From CAWDCV01 sp963728125 (GTDB lineage Bacteria > Actinomycetota > Actinomycetes > CAWDCV01): DNA of 64,000 nt. Each line of letters begins with the position of its first letter. Position 1 is the stretch's first letter. Below, piece by piece: positions 8,437-17,840 of the stretch. The notes beneath the pieces were generated by a model. That model worked only from the letters and a program-made list of their open reading frames with translations, was not told the DNA's origin and made no database searches. Made by a program: the position numbers and the translations under genes. The stretch lies in assembly GCA_963728125.1 (NCBI GenBank), contig CAVSIZ010000015.1:62001-126000 (forward strand), read 5' to 3'.

Positions 8437-9351
8437 TCAGGCAGGCGCCCGCGGAGATGCTGTCGGCTGGCTGACGGCGGCCTCGGCACCCAGCTCGCTC
8501 GCCGCTCGACGCCGACCAGACGCCCGCGAAAGCACAATCGTGGCCGTCGTCATTCCGATCACTGACAGCGCGATGGTTATCTCGTGGAAGCCGTCAATCT
8601 GCAGTCGCTCCTGCAGCACTGTCACACCGATCACCACGGCCATCACCGGTTCCAGGACAGTCGCGGCCGGCAACGACGACGACAGCGTTGCGGACTGGAA
8701 GGCGACCTGCTGCAGGTACGTCCCGCCGATGATGACGATGGCCAGGGCATAGGTCTCCCAGCTCGACAGAACCACGCCGATTCCCTCGTCCAAGAGACTC
8801 ACCACGGACTTCGTGAGAGCCGCGGTCGCGCCGAAGAGGAGTCCAACCGCCACCCCAAGCAGCAGCGCGCGCAGGTTGCTCTTGATGCGAGCGGCCACCA
8901 GCACGCACAGCACCACGACCGCCAGCAAGATGATTCCCACGACGCGCCACTCCCGCCACGCGGCCCGATCTATGCCCGCAGTCGGACTGCCGAAGATCAC
9001 GAAGACCGCGAGCGAGACCGCGAGCACGGTTGCCCAGATCCAGTCCCGTGCCGGCAGCTTCTGCCCCGCCCACCAGGCTCCGAGCGGCAGTGCGAACAGC
9101 AGCGACGTCACGATCAGCGGCTGGACGAGCAGCAACGCGCCGAATGCCAGTGCGATGGCCTGCATGACGTACCCGAGGGTGTCGCCCAGCGAGCCAGCCC
9201 ACCACAGTGGCTGCTTCATGAGTGACTTGAGGAAGCGCGGATCCCTGGTTCCGTCCGCCGTGATGGACGAGGCGACCCGCTGCTGGGCGACCCATCCGGC
9301 CGCGAACAGAAACGCGCTGAGCAGGGCGAAGACGATTGCGAGCACGTGCAC
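8437..9351 (-). CDS. DMT-superfamily transporter, NIPA/magnesium-transporter-like
   Basis: A 304-residue protein with nine or ten hydrophobic helices. It begins MHVLAIVFALLSAFLFAAGW, has the LLVQPLIVTSLLFALPLGA segment typical of bacterial NIPA-like proteins, and a second half with LEPVMAVVIGVTVLQERL like EamA transporters. The last 35 residues are polar and cytoplasmic. Homologues are annotated as DMT transporters or magnesium transporters; the substrate is not shown by sequence. It is divergent from the esterase gene at 9445. Confidence 0.75.
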   Translation of the reverse strand: MHVLAIVFALLSAFLFAAGWVAQQRVASSITADGTRDPRFLKSLMKQPLWWAGSLGDTLGYVMQAIALAFGALLLVQPLIVTSLLFALPLGAWWAGQKLPARDWIWATVLAVSLAVFVIFGSPTAGIDRAAWREWRVVGIILLAVVVLCVLVAARIKSNLRALLLGVAVGLLFGATAALTKSVVSLLDEGIGVVLSSWETYALAIVIIGGTYLQQVAFQSATLSSSLPAATVLEPVMAVVIGVTVLQERLQIDGFHEITIALSVIGMTTATIVLSRASGRRRAASELGAEAAVSQPTASPRAPA

Positions 9352-9444
9352 ACAGCCATCGTGCCGGACGGCTGGGCGTCAACGCGCCCCGCGAGACGAT
9401 TTGTCGCATCAAGCCGTTGCAGTGGTGAGTGGCCGACCGGATGA

Positions 9445-10545
9445 GTGAGGATCGGCCCATCACCCTCGTCTGTGGAGTGCGCCCAGGTGTTCGATTTCAA
9501 CATCGTGAGCTGGTGGGTGCCGGCCATCATCGGTGCGCTCGCGGTTGGGGTCGGCCTGCTGATGTTCCTCGGTCGCGAGCGTCGTGTCTTGCTCGTCACG
9601 GGCGGGGTGTTCTGCCTGCTCTTGGCATTGCTGGCCATCGGAGCCGGCGTCAACGTTCACTTCGACTACTTCCGGACGATCGGCGAGCTGTTCGGTCAGG
9701 TTCCCGGCGGTGTCAGCGCGGCAGAGGTACGCGCGCAGGAGCGCAAGGGGGTGCCCGACAAGGGACTCGTCGTCGCACAGGACATCCCCGGAACGGAGTC
9801 CGGGTTCGATGCGCGTGATGCGCAGATCTACCTGCCGCCGGCGTACTTCGCCAAGCCCAAGCCCCAGCTCCCCGTGCTGATGATGTTTCACGGCGATCCC
9901 GGCCAGCCGACGGACTGGGTCGAGGGCGGCAACATTGGTGTGACCGCAAACGCGTATGCGAAGCAGAACAACGGGACCGCGCCGATCATCGTCATGCCGG
10001 ACATCAACGGTGGCGTCGCCTCCGATACCGAGTGCGTCGACGGCTCTCGAGGCAACGCCGAGACGTACCTCACCAAGGATGTCCGCGACGCGGTCATCAA
10101 GCAGTACTCGACGGCGACCGATCCCAAGCAGTGGGCGATCGGCGGGCTGTCCGAAGGTGGCTACTGCGCCTTCATGCTGGGGGTACGGCATCCTGATCTG
10201 TGGACGACATTCGTCGACCTGTCCGGCCTCAATGTTCCCAACCCGGACGGCACGACAGCGGAGAAGCTGCTCGCCGGCGACAAGGACGCGGTTGCCGCCT
10301 ACTCACCGCTCGAGGTGCTGCAGCAGCCGAACGCGGCCTGGTCGACCCTGGGTGGCTGGTTCGCCGTGGGAGCGCAGGATGCGGCGAGCGTCATCACTGC
10401 GGTGAAGCAGGGGGCAGCCGGCGCGCAACAGGCGGGCATCACCACCGAGCTGAAGGTCGATCCCGGAGATCACTCCTTCTACTTCTGGTCGGCGGCCATG
10501 GCGGAGGCCTTCCCCTGGGTGGCGCAGCGTTTGGGATTGCCATGA
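9445..10545 (+). CDS. membrane-anchored esterase of the antigen-85/esterase-D fold
   Basis: The first 70 residues hold two hydrophobic helices (WWVPAIIGALAVGVGLLMF and VFCLLLALLAIGAGVNV), so the catalytic domain is probably outside the cytoplasm. The hydrolase domain has DAQIYLPPAYF, VLMMFHGDPG, the nucleophile elbow GLSEGGYCAFML and a C-terminal histidine in DPGDHSFYFW, as in putative esterases and mycolyltransferases. The GTG at 9445 is uncertain; GTGs at 9472 and 9490 would shorten the tail. Its stop overlaps the next ATG (ATGA), pointing to joint function with the membrane protein downstream. Confidence 0.8.
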   Translation: MRIGPSPSSVECAQVFDFNIVSWWVPAIIGALAVGVGLLMFLGRERRVLLVTGGVFCLLLALLAIGAGVNVHFDYFRTIGELFGQVPGGVSAAEVRAQERKGVPDKGLVVAQDIPGTESGFDARDAQIYLPPAYFAKPKPQLPVLMMFHGDPGQPTDWVEGGNIGVTANAYAKQNNGTAPIIVMPDINGGVASDTECVDGSRGNAETYLTKDVRDAVIKQYSTATDPKQWAIGGLSEGGYCAFMLGVRHPDLWTTFVDLSGLNVPNPDGTTAEKLLAGDKDAVAAYSPLEVLQQPNAAWSTLGGWFAVGAQDAASVITAVKQGAAGAQQAGITTELKVDPGDHSFYFWSAAMAEAFPWVAQRLGLP

Positions 10546-11357
10546 TCGGTTTCTTCGAGCGCCTCCTTGACGGCTGGGAGCGCAACATCTTCGAGCCGGA
10601 GAAGCATCCGTTGCTGCTCATGCTCGTGTCATTCGTTGTGACGTTTCTGGTGGTACGCGGAATCGTCCGCATGATTCGCGCCGGGCGCGGGCCGTTCCGA
10701 AACGTGTCGACCGGGTCCCTGCACATCCATCACCTCGTGCCTGGCGTGTTGCTCCTCTTCACCGGCGCCACACTGTCGGTATCCCATATTGGGGCCTTCT
10801 GGGCCAGCGAGGTCGCGGCAGTCCTCATTGGTGTGGGTGGTGGTCTGGTCTTCGATGAGTTCGCGCTGCTGCTGTATCTCGACGACGTGTACTGGACGCA
10901 GCAGGGACGTCTGTCCATCGAGATGGTGACGGTCGTCGTCATCATCATCATGTGCATCCTCGTGGGGTTGTCGCCCGTCGGAGTTGACAACATCACCTAC
11001 CGCGAGTTCAGCATCCGCATCGGCATGCAGCTCCACTTCCTGCTCTGCGGCATCGGTGCTGCGGTCTGCCTGTTGAAGGGGAAGTACTACACGGCGGTGT
11101 GGGCGGTGTTCTTCGCCTTCATCTCCGCCATCGGAGCGGTCCGGCTGGCGCGGCCCGGGTCGGTGTGGGCGCACCGCTTCTACCGACCAGGCGGCAAAAA
11201 GGCGCGCCGCGCGCAACACCGCATTGACGTGTTCGAGGGACGCTGGGGCCTTCTTGGCAGGCGGGCAGGAAACGTCCTCGCCGGCGCCGTGTCGCAGCCG
11301 TACGAGACCCTGCCTGCAGACGACCGCGAGGCGGCGGCGAAGCGTCAGGCTGACTGA
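10542..11357 (+). CDS. integral membrane protein coupled to the esterase
   Basis: A 271-residue protein starting in the ATGA overlap with the esterase. About six to seven transmembrane segments are visible, for example LLLMLVSFVVTFLVVRGIV and VTVVVIIIMCILVGL. A conserved-looking STGSLHIHHLVPGVLLL loop contains three histidines that could bind metal. The C-terminal 50 residues are basic and cytoplasmic. I recognise homologues only as actinobacterial 'integral membrane proteins'. Its 3' end overlaps the convergent APC permease by 13 bases. Confidence 0.7.
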   Translation: MIGFFERLLDGWERNIFEPEKHPLLLMLVSFVVTFLVVRGIVRMIRAGRGPFRNVSTGSLHIHHLVPGVLLLFTGATLSVSHIGAFWASEVAAVLIGVGGGLVFDEFALLLYLDDVYWTQQGRLSIEMVTVVVIIIMCILVGLSPVGVDNITYREFSIRIGMQLHFLLCGIGAAVCLLKGKYYTAVWAVFFAFISAIGAVRLARPGSVWAHRFYRPGGKKARRAQHRIDVFEGRWGLLGRRAGNVLAGAVSQPYETLPADDREAAAKRQAD

Positions 11358-12754
11358 ACCTGCACACGCCGCGCCTGCACCGCTTGCGTGAGGCGCAGCA
11401 GGAAGGGCGGCAGGCACAGCAGAACCGTTGCGAGCGCGAGCAGCCCGACGTACACGACCGGGTTACCCGTTTTGAGTTGGCTCGGCGGGATGAACCCGAG
11501 TACGAAGGACACGATGCAGCCGAGCAGGCCGATGCCGCCCACGATCCACACCCCGGCAATGCCACCAGGGATTCGGTACGGGCGCGGCGTCTCGGGCTGC
11601 GTGTAGCGCAACCGGATCACTGCAGCGAACATCAGCGCGTACATCACGATGATGACCTGAGCGGTCACCGCCGACAGCATCCAGTAGGACGTGCTCACAT
11701 CCGGGACGAAGAGAAAGAGCAGCGCGAACAGCGAGCCGCCGAGTCCTTGCGCGACGAGGAGCGCCACCGGCACGTCGGCGGTGTTGACGCGGCCGAGCCG
11801 CTGCGGTGCGTACCCCTGCCGAGCGACCTCGGCGAGTCCTTTCGCGGGGCCGAGGATCCACGGCATCAGGTGGGCAACGCCGCCGAGCGCGATAACGAGC
11901 GCCAGCGGACGAAGCAGCCACTCGATGCCCAAGGTGCTCAAGACGCTCTGGAACAGTTCCATCACGCCCGAGACGAGGCTGATTTCCTTCTGCGGCAGCA
12001 CGAACGCGAGGAACAGCGATCCCAGGACGGAGAAGGCGACGATGATGCCGACGCCGAGCAAGATGGCGCGCGGCACGTCTCGACCCGGGTTGCGCGTCTC
12101 GCGGGCGTGGAACCCCGCCATCTCCATACCGGTGAAGAGCAGGATGATCCCGCCGAGGAACGCCAGATTGTTCAGTTGGATGTCCGGAATCAGTGCCTCG
12201 CTCGAGAAGGGGATCTGCGACGGGTTGCCCTGCATGAGGTACACCGCGCCGAGCACCACGACGAGCACTGCCGGCAGGATCGACCCGGCGATCGTGCCAA
12301 TCGAGCCGATAGCGCTGGATGCGCGGACGCCTGGCAGCGTCAGCAGCGTTGCTCCCCAGAAGAACCCGAGCATCACAACGACGAGGTACAGCTTGTTCGT
12401 CGCCAGCGACGGATCGAAGACGTACGCAAACGTCGCGGCGATGAACGAGAGCACCGTTGGAAACCACGCGACGTTCTCGGCGTAGTCGCACCACACGGCG
12501 AGGAAGCCGGTCCGACCGCCGAACGCCTCCTTGACCCAGGCGAAAACGCCGCCTTCCTTGCACCATGCCGTGCCGAGCTCCGCAGCGACCATCGCGATGG
12601 GCACGAGGAACACCAGGATGGATATCGCGAACAGCGCGAGCATCGACCAGCCGTACTCCGCCATCACCGGCAGGTTTCGCGCGCTCACGATCGCCGCGAC
12701 ATTGATCATCGCGAGGGACAGCACGCCAAGCTTGACTCCGGTCGAGGCCCTCAT
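11345..12754 (-). CDS. APC-family amino acid permease (glutamate/GABA antiporter-like)
   Basis: A 469-residue protein with twelve predicted helices. The N-terminus GVLSLAMINVAAIVSARNLP replaces the usual GSGIF region of APC carriers, and LGTAWCKEGGVFAWVKEAFG matches helix 2-3 of GadC-like antiporters. FTGMEMAGFHARETRNPGRD is the helix 6 to loop region of that group. Such carriers exchange or import amino acids across the plasma membrane. It overlaps the upstream small membrane protein by four bases, so the two are co-translated. Confidence 0.8.
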   Translation of the reverse strand: MRASTGVKLGVLSLAMINVAAIVSARNLPVMAEYGWSMLALFAISILVFLVPIAMVAAELGTAWCKEGGVFAWVKEAFGGRTGFLAVWCDYAENVAWFPTVLSFIAATFAYVFDPSLATNKLYLVVVMLGFFWGATLLTLPGVRASSAIGSIGTIAGSILPAVLVVVLGAVYLMQGNPSQIPFSSEALIPDIQLNNLAFLGGIILLFTGMEMAGFHARETRNPGRDVPRAILLGVGIIVAFSVLGSLFLAFVLPQKEISLVSGVMELFQSVLSTLGIEWLLRPLALVIALGGVAHLMPWILGPAKGLAEVARQGYAPQRLGRVNTADVPVALLVAQGLGGSLFALLFLFVPDVSTSYWMLSAVTAQVIIVMYALMFAAVIRLRYTQPETPRPYRIPGGIAGVWIVGGIGLLGCIVSFVLGFIPPSQLKTGNPVVYVGLLALATVLLCLPPFLLRLTQAVQARRVQVQSA

Positions 12755-13296
12755 CGAGCACCGGCCGCGCGAAGGATCGAGTCGAGCTCGTTCTGGATGT
12801 CGTCGTCGCTGGAGCCGAAGACAAATACCGTCGTCGTGCCGTAGGTGTAAGCGACGCCGCTAGCACGCGGCCGAGACTGGTGTTCGTGATTGCGTGCTGC
12901 AGCATCGCGATGCGCGACGTCCTCGAACTCGTCGACCGCTAGCTGACCGGTGTCGCCACCACAGTTCTCGGCAACGACGTACTGTCTGCTGCGAATCGCT
13001 TGATTCGCCGTGCCGTCCGGGTTGTCGACGGTGGAGCACAGCTGCAATCCAGCCGTCGTGATACGGCGCTCGACGTCTTCGATAGATCCCTCGCCGGCAT
13101 CGAACGCATGCCGGCCCTCGGCGGCCCACAGAACGGCAGCGAGCGCCGCAAGGGCGGGCAGCACGATCAGCGCCAGCACGTTGATCACCTGCCGGCGCCT
13201 ACGCGTCGGCGGACGGAGGTCGGTACTCACCGCCGCAAGCTCATGCCGCGGCGCCGCTGCGTTCTCGGGATCCCGGTCCGGATGGAGATTCGACAC
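12751..13296 (-). CDS. hypothetical single-pass membrane protein
   Basis: A protein of about 181 residues with a basic cytoplasmic start, one membrane helix (INVLALIVLPALAALAAVLW at about 39-58) and an extracytoplasmic domain with two cysteines. The GTG at 13296 lies within the last codons of the LysRS-MprF gene (56-base overlap); a GTG at 13230 is an alternative start. Its stop overlaps the ATG of the amino acid permease. No family recognised. Its place between a lipid-lysylation enzyme and an amino acid permease suggests an envelope role, which is inference. Confidence 0.6.
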   Translation of the reverse strand: MSNLHPDRDPENAAAPRHELAAVSTDLRPPTRRRRQVINVLALIVLPALAALAAVLWAAEGRHAFDAGEGSIEDVERRITTAGLQLCSTVDNPDGTANQAIRSRQYVVAENCGGDTGQLAVDEFEDVAHRDAAARNHEHQSRPRASGVAYTYGTTTVFVFGSSDDDIQNELDSILRAAGAR

Positions 13297-16200
13297 CGCC
13301 TACCGGCTTCGGGACGAACAGGCTGCCACCGCCCGGCAGCGCGAGGAATCCTTCGGCCCCGGCGTACAGCAGCCCCACGCGCGGCAGATCGGCTTCGTCG
13401 CGGTAAACGAGAACGCGGGACACCCAGGTCGGTGAGAACTTCTCGTTGAAATCGTGCAGCGACTGGATCTGGAAGAACGGGTTCAGTGCCTTGGCGAACC
13501 GGGTCGCCATCCGCTGCCGCCAGTTCGCGTGCTCTGCCGGCTCGAAGAGCCGTCCCCACATGGCAAAGTTCATCGAGAGCCGATCCACGCCGCGCTCCTT
13601 GAGGGCGAGCGCGCTCTGGGAGATCAGGAACTCCGTCATCCCGTTCGGTGCGTCGGGGTCATGCCGCATCAGGTCGAGCGTGTAGCCGAGCCGCTGCCCG
13701 TACACCGGCACGATGCGCAGGAACCCGCCGGGCACGCCGTTCTCATCCAGCGCGACGCACAGCAGGAACTCAGCGTTGCGCCCGACTCCTTCGATGTCCT
13801 GGCTGAGCGACATCGTGAAGCCGCGCTCGGGTGCCTTGCCCCGCCACTTCTCGCTGATCGCATTGAGCTGGCGGACGAGCTCGGCATTGGCTTGCGCCTC
13901 GGACATCAGCCTGAAGCTGTAGGTGCGGCCGACCTTGCGGACGGCAGCGCGCACGCCCTTCATCGCCGAGCCCTCGAGGGTGAAGGTGTCGCAGTCGATG
14001 ATGGCTTCGTCGCCGAGATAGAAGCTCTTGAACCCGCGCGCGGTGTAGAGCGGCATGTCGGCTTCCCGCACAGCGAGGAAAGCGGGAACCCAGCCACGGC
14101 CGCGGCAGAAGTCGCGGAACTCGTCGAGGACGAGCGCGATCGAGTCGTCGGCACCGACGGGATCGCCCGACGCGAGCGCGTACCCGTTGATATAGGTGTA
14201 CGCGATCATCGCGTCGCCGTCGGAGGAGAAGAAGAAACTCTTGTCGTCGCGCAGGGCGAAGTAGGCGAGAGTGTCCCAGCCGTACGACTTGACCAGGCGC
14301 TCCGCGCGCTCCCAGTCCTCCTCGCTATGACTCTGCCGTGACTGCAGGGGCCGGAAGATGAGGACGAGAAGACCGACCACGCCGATGATTCCGAGCACGA
14401 GCAGGGCGGCCGGGAAGAAGACAGCGAAGAACTCGCGCTCGTACGTGTACGGCCCGGGGATGCCGACCAGGCCCTGCACGATCGTCTGCAGCGCGCCGGG
14501 GAAGGTGAGGTCCGGTGTCATGCGGTCGGCGTTGAAGTACAACGCCGTCAGGCCGAACGCAAAAACGACGCCGATGTACGCCGGCACCATCCACGCCAGC
14601 CGAAGCAAGGACGGCGGGTCGGACTGCGCCCGGAAGATGCGTCGATTGACGATCAACAGGACGAGCGTCAGCAGGCAGTAAACCAGCGTGATGAGGTGCG
14701 GTCCCTTGAGGACGCTCGCTATCGCTCCGATCGTGAAGATGACCAAGGAAATCTGCCAGGCCCGGCGTTTCTGCTTCCTCAGCTGGACGCCAAGAAAGAT
14801 CTGGATCAGGCCGACGCCCAGCGTGATGACATGCCAGGTGACGCTGAACCAGCGCGGCCCGATGCTGCCCTCGAACTTGATGAGCTCGGAATGAAATCCG
14901 GGGACCTGGGTGAGGGCGAGGATCAGCCCGCCAAGCATCGCCACCCAGCCGACGAGCTTGGCGCGCTTGCGTTCGGCGCCGAGCCGCGCGGTGAGCGCCG
15001 ACTCGTCCATCGCCTCCTGCGCGCCGGGCAACATGGTCACCGAGCCGTCCGCAGAAACCCGCGCGCCGGCACCTGCGGCGGCGCGCCGAGCCAGGCCGCT
15101 CGCGCCGGTCATGCCGGCGAGACCGCTGCCAGCGCCGTTGCCTGCGGGACCGGGCAGCTTGGGTCCGGTGTCGAACTCGGGCCGCATGGTCGGGAACAGG
15201 ATGACCTCGCGAATGCTGTCGACACTCGCGATCAGCATGACGAGTCGGTCGATGCCGATGCCGATGCCGCCGGTGCACGGCATGCCGTACTGCAGCGCGC
15301 GAACGTAGTCGTAGTCGATGTCGCCGGCTTCGGGGTCGCCCTGTGCCTTGGCGCGTGCCTCTTCCTCGAACGCCTTGAGCTGCACGTCCGGGTCGTTCTG
15401 CTCGCTGTAGGCGTTGCAGAGCTCCGAGCCACCGACGATCAGCTCGAATCGCTCGGCGTACGCCGGATCCTTGCGGCTGACCCGAGCGAGCGGTGATACG
15501 GCGGCGGGATAGTCCATGCAGAACACCGGTTCGCGCACGGAGTGCTGCACCTTCTCGTCGTACATCTGCTTCATCAGCTGGCCGGTGTTCCAGCTGAATT
15601 CATACGCGACGCCGCGTTCGTCCAGCAGCGCGCGCGCTTCCTCGACCGGCATGTCGGGATGCATCTTCGCGCCGGTGTACTGCTCGATCATCTCGGTGAA
15701 CGTCAGGCGCGGCCACGGCTTCGACAGGTCGAGCGGTGCGCCCTGCAGCGTGACGGTGATGTCGTCGCCGAGTGCTGCGTGCGCAGCAGCCTTGATCATC
15801 TCTTCGACGAGATCCATCATGTCGTGGTAGTCCGCAAAGGCCTGGTAGGCCTCGAGCAGCGTGAATTCCGGGTTGTGCCGCGTATCGATGCCCTCGTTGC
15901 GGAACACGCGACCGATCTCGAAGACGCGCTCCAGCCCGCCGACGATGAGCCGCTTCAGGTGCAGCTCAAGCGCGATCCGTAGATAGAGGTCGATGTCGAG
16001 GGTGTTGTGATGGGTGATGAACGGTCGCGCGAGCGCGCCGCCCTGAATCGACTGCAGCATCGGACCCTCGACCTCGAAGTAGTCGTGGGCCTGCAGGTAG
16101 TCGCGGATCGCGCGCAGCACCTTGAAGCGGACGTCGAAGATGTGCCGCGTCTTCTCGTTGACCATGAGGTCGACGTAGCGCTGACGAGAGCGCAGCTCGA

Positions 16201-16801
16201 CGTCGTCGAACGGCTTGTCCTTGTCGGGCGGCGGACGCAGCGCCTTGCCCAGCAGCGCGAACGTTTGCACGCGGACGGAGATCTCGCCGCGCCGCGTCCG
16301 CATGACCACACCCGTCACGCCGACCCAGTCACCACGGTCGAGGTCGTCGAAGTCGTGGTGCGCCTGGTCGCCGATCGTGCGTGTATCGACAAACAACTGG
16401 ATGTCGCCGGTGCGGTCCTGCAGTACGGCGAACGTCAGCTTGCCCTGTCGCCGAATGAACTTCAGCCGACCCGCGAGACTGACCTCGTCTTCGGTCTCCG
16501 TTCCTGCCGCGAGGTCGGCGTGTGTGTCGTGGATCTGCTGAGCGTTGCTCGTGATGTCCCAGCGGTATGGCTCGTGCTCGCCGTGCGCACGGCGAGCTGC
16601 GAGTTTCTCGGTGCGATGCTGCTGCTGAGGATCCGGCGCGATGATCGCCTCGGGTCCCTCGGCCGACACCGCAGCGCGCAGCGAGTCCGCAGCCTGCGTA
16701 CCGTCGGGTCCCTCGGCATGTTCAGGGACGGGACGTGTCCCGTGCGCGCTGGCAGCACCCACTGCCGTTACGCCGTCCCCCGTGGTTGGTTCGTCCGCCA
16801 T
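13241..16801 (-). CDS. lysX: lysyl-tRNA synthetase fused to a C-terminal MprF-type lysyl-phosphatidylglycerol synthase
   Basis: 1186 residues in two enzymes. Residues about 70-535 are a class II lysyl-tRNA synthetase: OB-fold anticodon domain (SLAGRLKFIRRQGKLTFAVL), motif 2 FEIGRVFRNEGIDTRHNPEF and motif 3 GIGIGIDRLVML. A Gly/Ala-rich linker at about 540-595 leads to five or six membrane helices (about 610-810). A DUF2156 aminoacyl-phosphatidylglycerol transferase domain follows at about 825-1140 (DDKSFFFSSDGDAMIAYTY; NGMTEFLISQSALALKERGVD). The product should charge tRNA-Lys and pass lysine to phosphatidylglycerol, lowering surface charge. Mycobacterial LysX has the domains in the opposite order (MprF part first, LysRS last). 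No frameshift is present. Confidence 0.9.
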   Translation of the reverse strand: MADEPTTGDGVTAVGAASAHGTRPVPEHAEGPDGTQAADSLRAAVSAEGPEAIIAPDPQQQHRTEKLAARRAHGEHEPYRWDITSNAQQIHDTHADLAAGTETEDEVSLAGRLKFIRRQGKLTFAVLQDRTGDIQLFVDTRTIGDQAHHDFDDLDRGDWVGVTGVVMRTRRGEISVRVQTFALLGKALRPPPDKDKPFDDVELRSRQRYVDLMVNEKTRHIFDVRFKVLRAIRDYLQAHDYFEVEGPMLQSIQGGALARPFITHHNTLDIDLYLRIALELHLKRLIVGGLERVFEIGRVFRNEGIDTRHNPEFTLLEAYQAFADYHDMMDLVEEMIKAAAHAALGDDITVTLQGAPLDLSKPWPRLTFTEMIEQYTGAKMHPDMPVEEARALLDERGVAYEFSWNTGQLMKQMYDEKVQHSVREPVFCMDYPAAVSPLARVSRKDPAYAERFELIVGGSELCNAYSEQNDPDVQLKAFEEEARAKAQGDPEAGDIDYDYVRALQYGMPCTGGIGIGIDRLVMLIASVDSIREVILFPTMRPEFDTGPKLPGPAGNGAGSGLAGMTGASGLARRAAAGAGARVSADGSVTMLPGAQEAMDESALTARLGAERKRAKLVGWVAMLGGLILALTQVPGFHSELIKFEGSIGPRWFSVTWHVITLGVGLIQIFLGVQLRKQKRRAWQISLVIFTIGAIASVLKGPHLITLVYCLLTLVLLIVNRRIFRAQSDPPSLLRLAWMVPAYIGVVFAFGLTALYFNADRMTPDLTFPGALQTIVQGLVGIPGPYTYEREFFAVFFPAALLVLGIIGVVGLLVLIFRPLQSRQSHSEEDWERAERLVKSYGWDTLAYFALRDDKSFFFSSDGDAMIAYTYINGYALASGDPVGADDSIALVLDEFRDFCRGRGWVPAFLAVREADMPLYTARGFKSFYLGDEAIIDCDTFTLEGSAMKGVRAAVRKVGRTYSFRLMSEAQANAELVRQLNAISEKWRGKAPERGFTMSLSQDIEGVGRNAEFLLCVALDENGVPGGFLRIVPVYGQRLGYTLDLMRHDPDAPNGMTEFLISQSALALKERGVDRLSMNFAMWGRLFEPAEHANWRQRMATRFAKALNPFFQIQSLHDFNEKFSPTWVSRVLVYRDEADLPRVGLLYAGAEGFLALPGGGSLFVPKPVGGVESPSGPGSRERSGAAA

Positions 16802-16859
16802 CGACGTCTCCCTCGCCTGGTCAGAGGCATCGTAGAGACATCGACTTGGGGTCGCTCAC

Positions 16860-17840
16860 TCACTGCGGGGAACATCGCCGGCGCAGTGACGCCGTGCTGT
16901 TCGCAGCGACCCGGAGCCGGGCGCCGCCGTACGGAACACCGCCGCGCAGCCGCCAGCACAGCGCCAGCCAGCTGCAGGTGCCGCGTTCGAGGACCCAGAG
17001 CGGCGCAAGCAGCGACGCGTAGGCCGGGAACACAGTCCGCCCGTTGCCGCGCTGCCGACCGATCTCTGCCCAGCCCGTGAACAGGATGGCCGCCAACGAA
17101 AGAGCACGCCAGCGGCGGCGTGCCACCAGGACGACAAGCCCGGGCAGGATCGCCAGCGACGGGATCAGATGTGCCGGTCGGGCGAGCTCGTCATAGGCCT
17201 GCCGCACCCGCTGTCCGAGGAAGTGTCGTCGAGAGCACGGGCGGCGAACCACGAGCAGGTCCAGCGGCCAACCGACGGTGCCGCCGCGCGCCTCGACCGT
17301 ACGTACGAGTTCGAGGTTCTCGAAGAGCACGTCACCGTCGTAGCCGCCGCCGTCGATGAGGATGCGCCGCCGCACCGCGAACGTTCCGGGGAAGTCGCGT
17401 CCGAGCGCACGGTGCAGGAGTTGGCGGCCGGTGTCGTACGCCGCAGACCAAGGCGTCGGATCGTAGTAGTTCGCCGGCGCGACGACGTCGTAGGTCTGAA
17501 GCAGGCGCGCGGCCCGCCGCAGCTGCTCCTCGGTCCAGCGGACGTCGTCGTCTCCGAGAACGACCAGGTGGTTCTTGGCAGCCAGCTCGAGCCCGGTGAG
17601 CACCCCGGCCACCTTGCCGTTGCGGCAACGCTGACTGTCGTCGACCGGCACGTGCCGCACGGGAGTGCCGAACGCGGTCGCATTGCTCGCGAACACGTCA
17701 GGGTCCGAACCGTCCACGACCAGAACGTCATCCAGCTCGCGAGCGATGCGCCGTACGTACGACACCAGCTCGGTCGGAGCCGCGGTCGACGATCTCAGCG
17801 GCAGGACGTACGAAAGCGCGAGCATCTGGTCAAGCGACAC
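16860..17840 (-). CDS. family 2 glycosyltransferase with C-terminal membrane helices
   Basis: The GT-A fold begins at once (LALSYVLPLRSS), has VLGDDDVRWTEEQL with the DDD metal-binding triad and GYDGDVLFENLELVRTVEARG as the acceptor-side block. Two or three hydrophobic segments follow (LIPSLAILPGLVVLVARR; ALSLAAILFTGWAEIG), placing it at the inner membrane face. The start is either GTG at 17840, overlapping the upstream stop, or ATG at 17825. It lies between an iron enzyme and the LysRS-MprF fusion on the same strand, so a cell-envelope substrate is plausible but unproven. Confidence 0.75.
   Translation of the reverse strand: MSLDQMLALSYVLPLRSSTAAPTELVSYVRRIARELDDVLVVDGSDPDVFASNATAFGTPVRHVPVDDSQRCRNGKVAGVLTGLELAAKNHLVVLGDDDVRWTEEQLRRAARLLQTYDVVAPANYYDPTPWSAAYDTGRQLLHRALGRDFPGTFAVRRRILIDGGGYDGDVLFENLELVRTVEARGGTVGWPLDLLVVRRPCSRRHFLGQRVRQAYDELARPAHLIPSLAILPGLVVLVARRRWRALSLAAILFTGWAEIGRQRGNGRTVFPAYASLLAPLWVLERGTCSWLALCWRLRGGVPYGGARLRVAANSTASLRRRCSPQ

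Noticed and set aside
11384..12844. Plus-strand 486-codon frame
   Set aside because: Antisense to the APC permease; very Glu/Arg/His-rich with no hydrophobic core.
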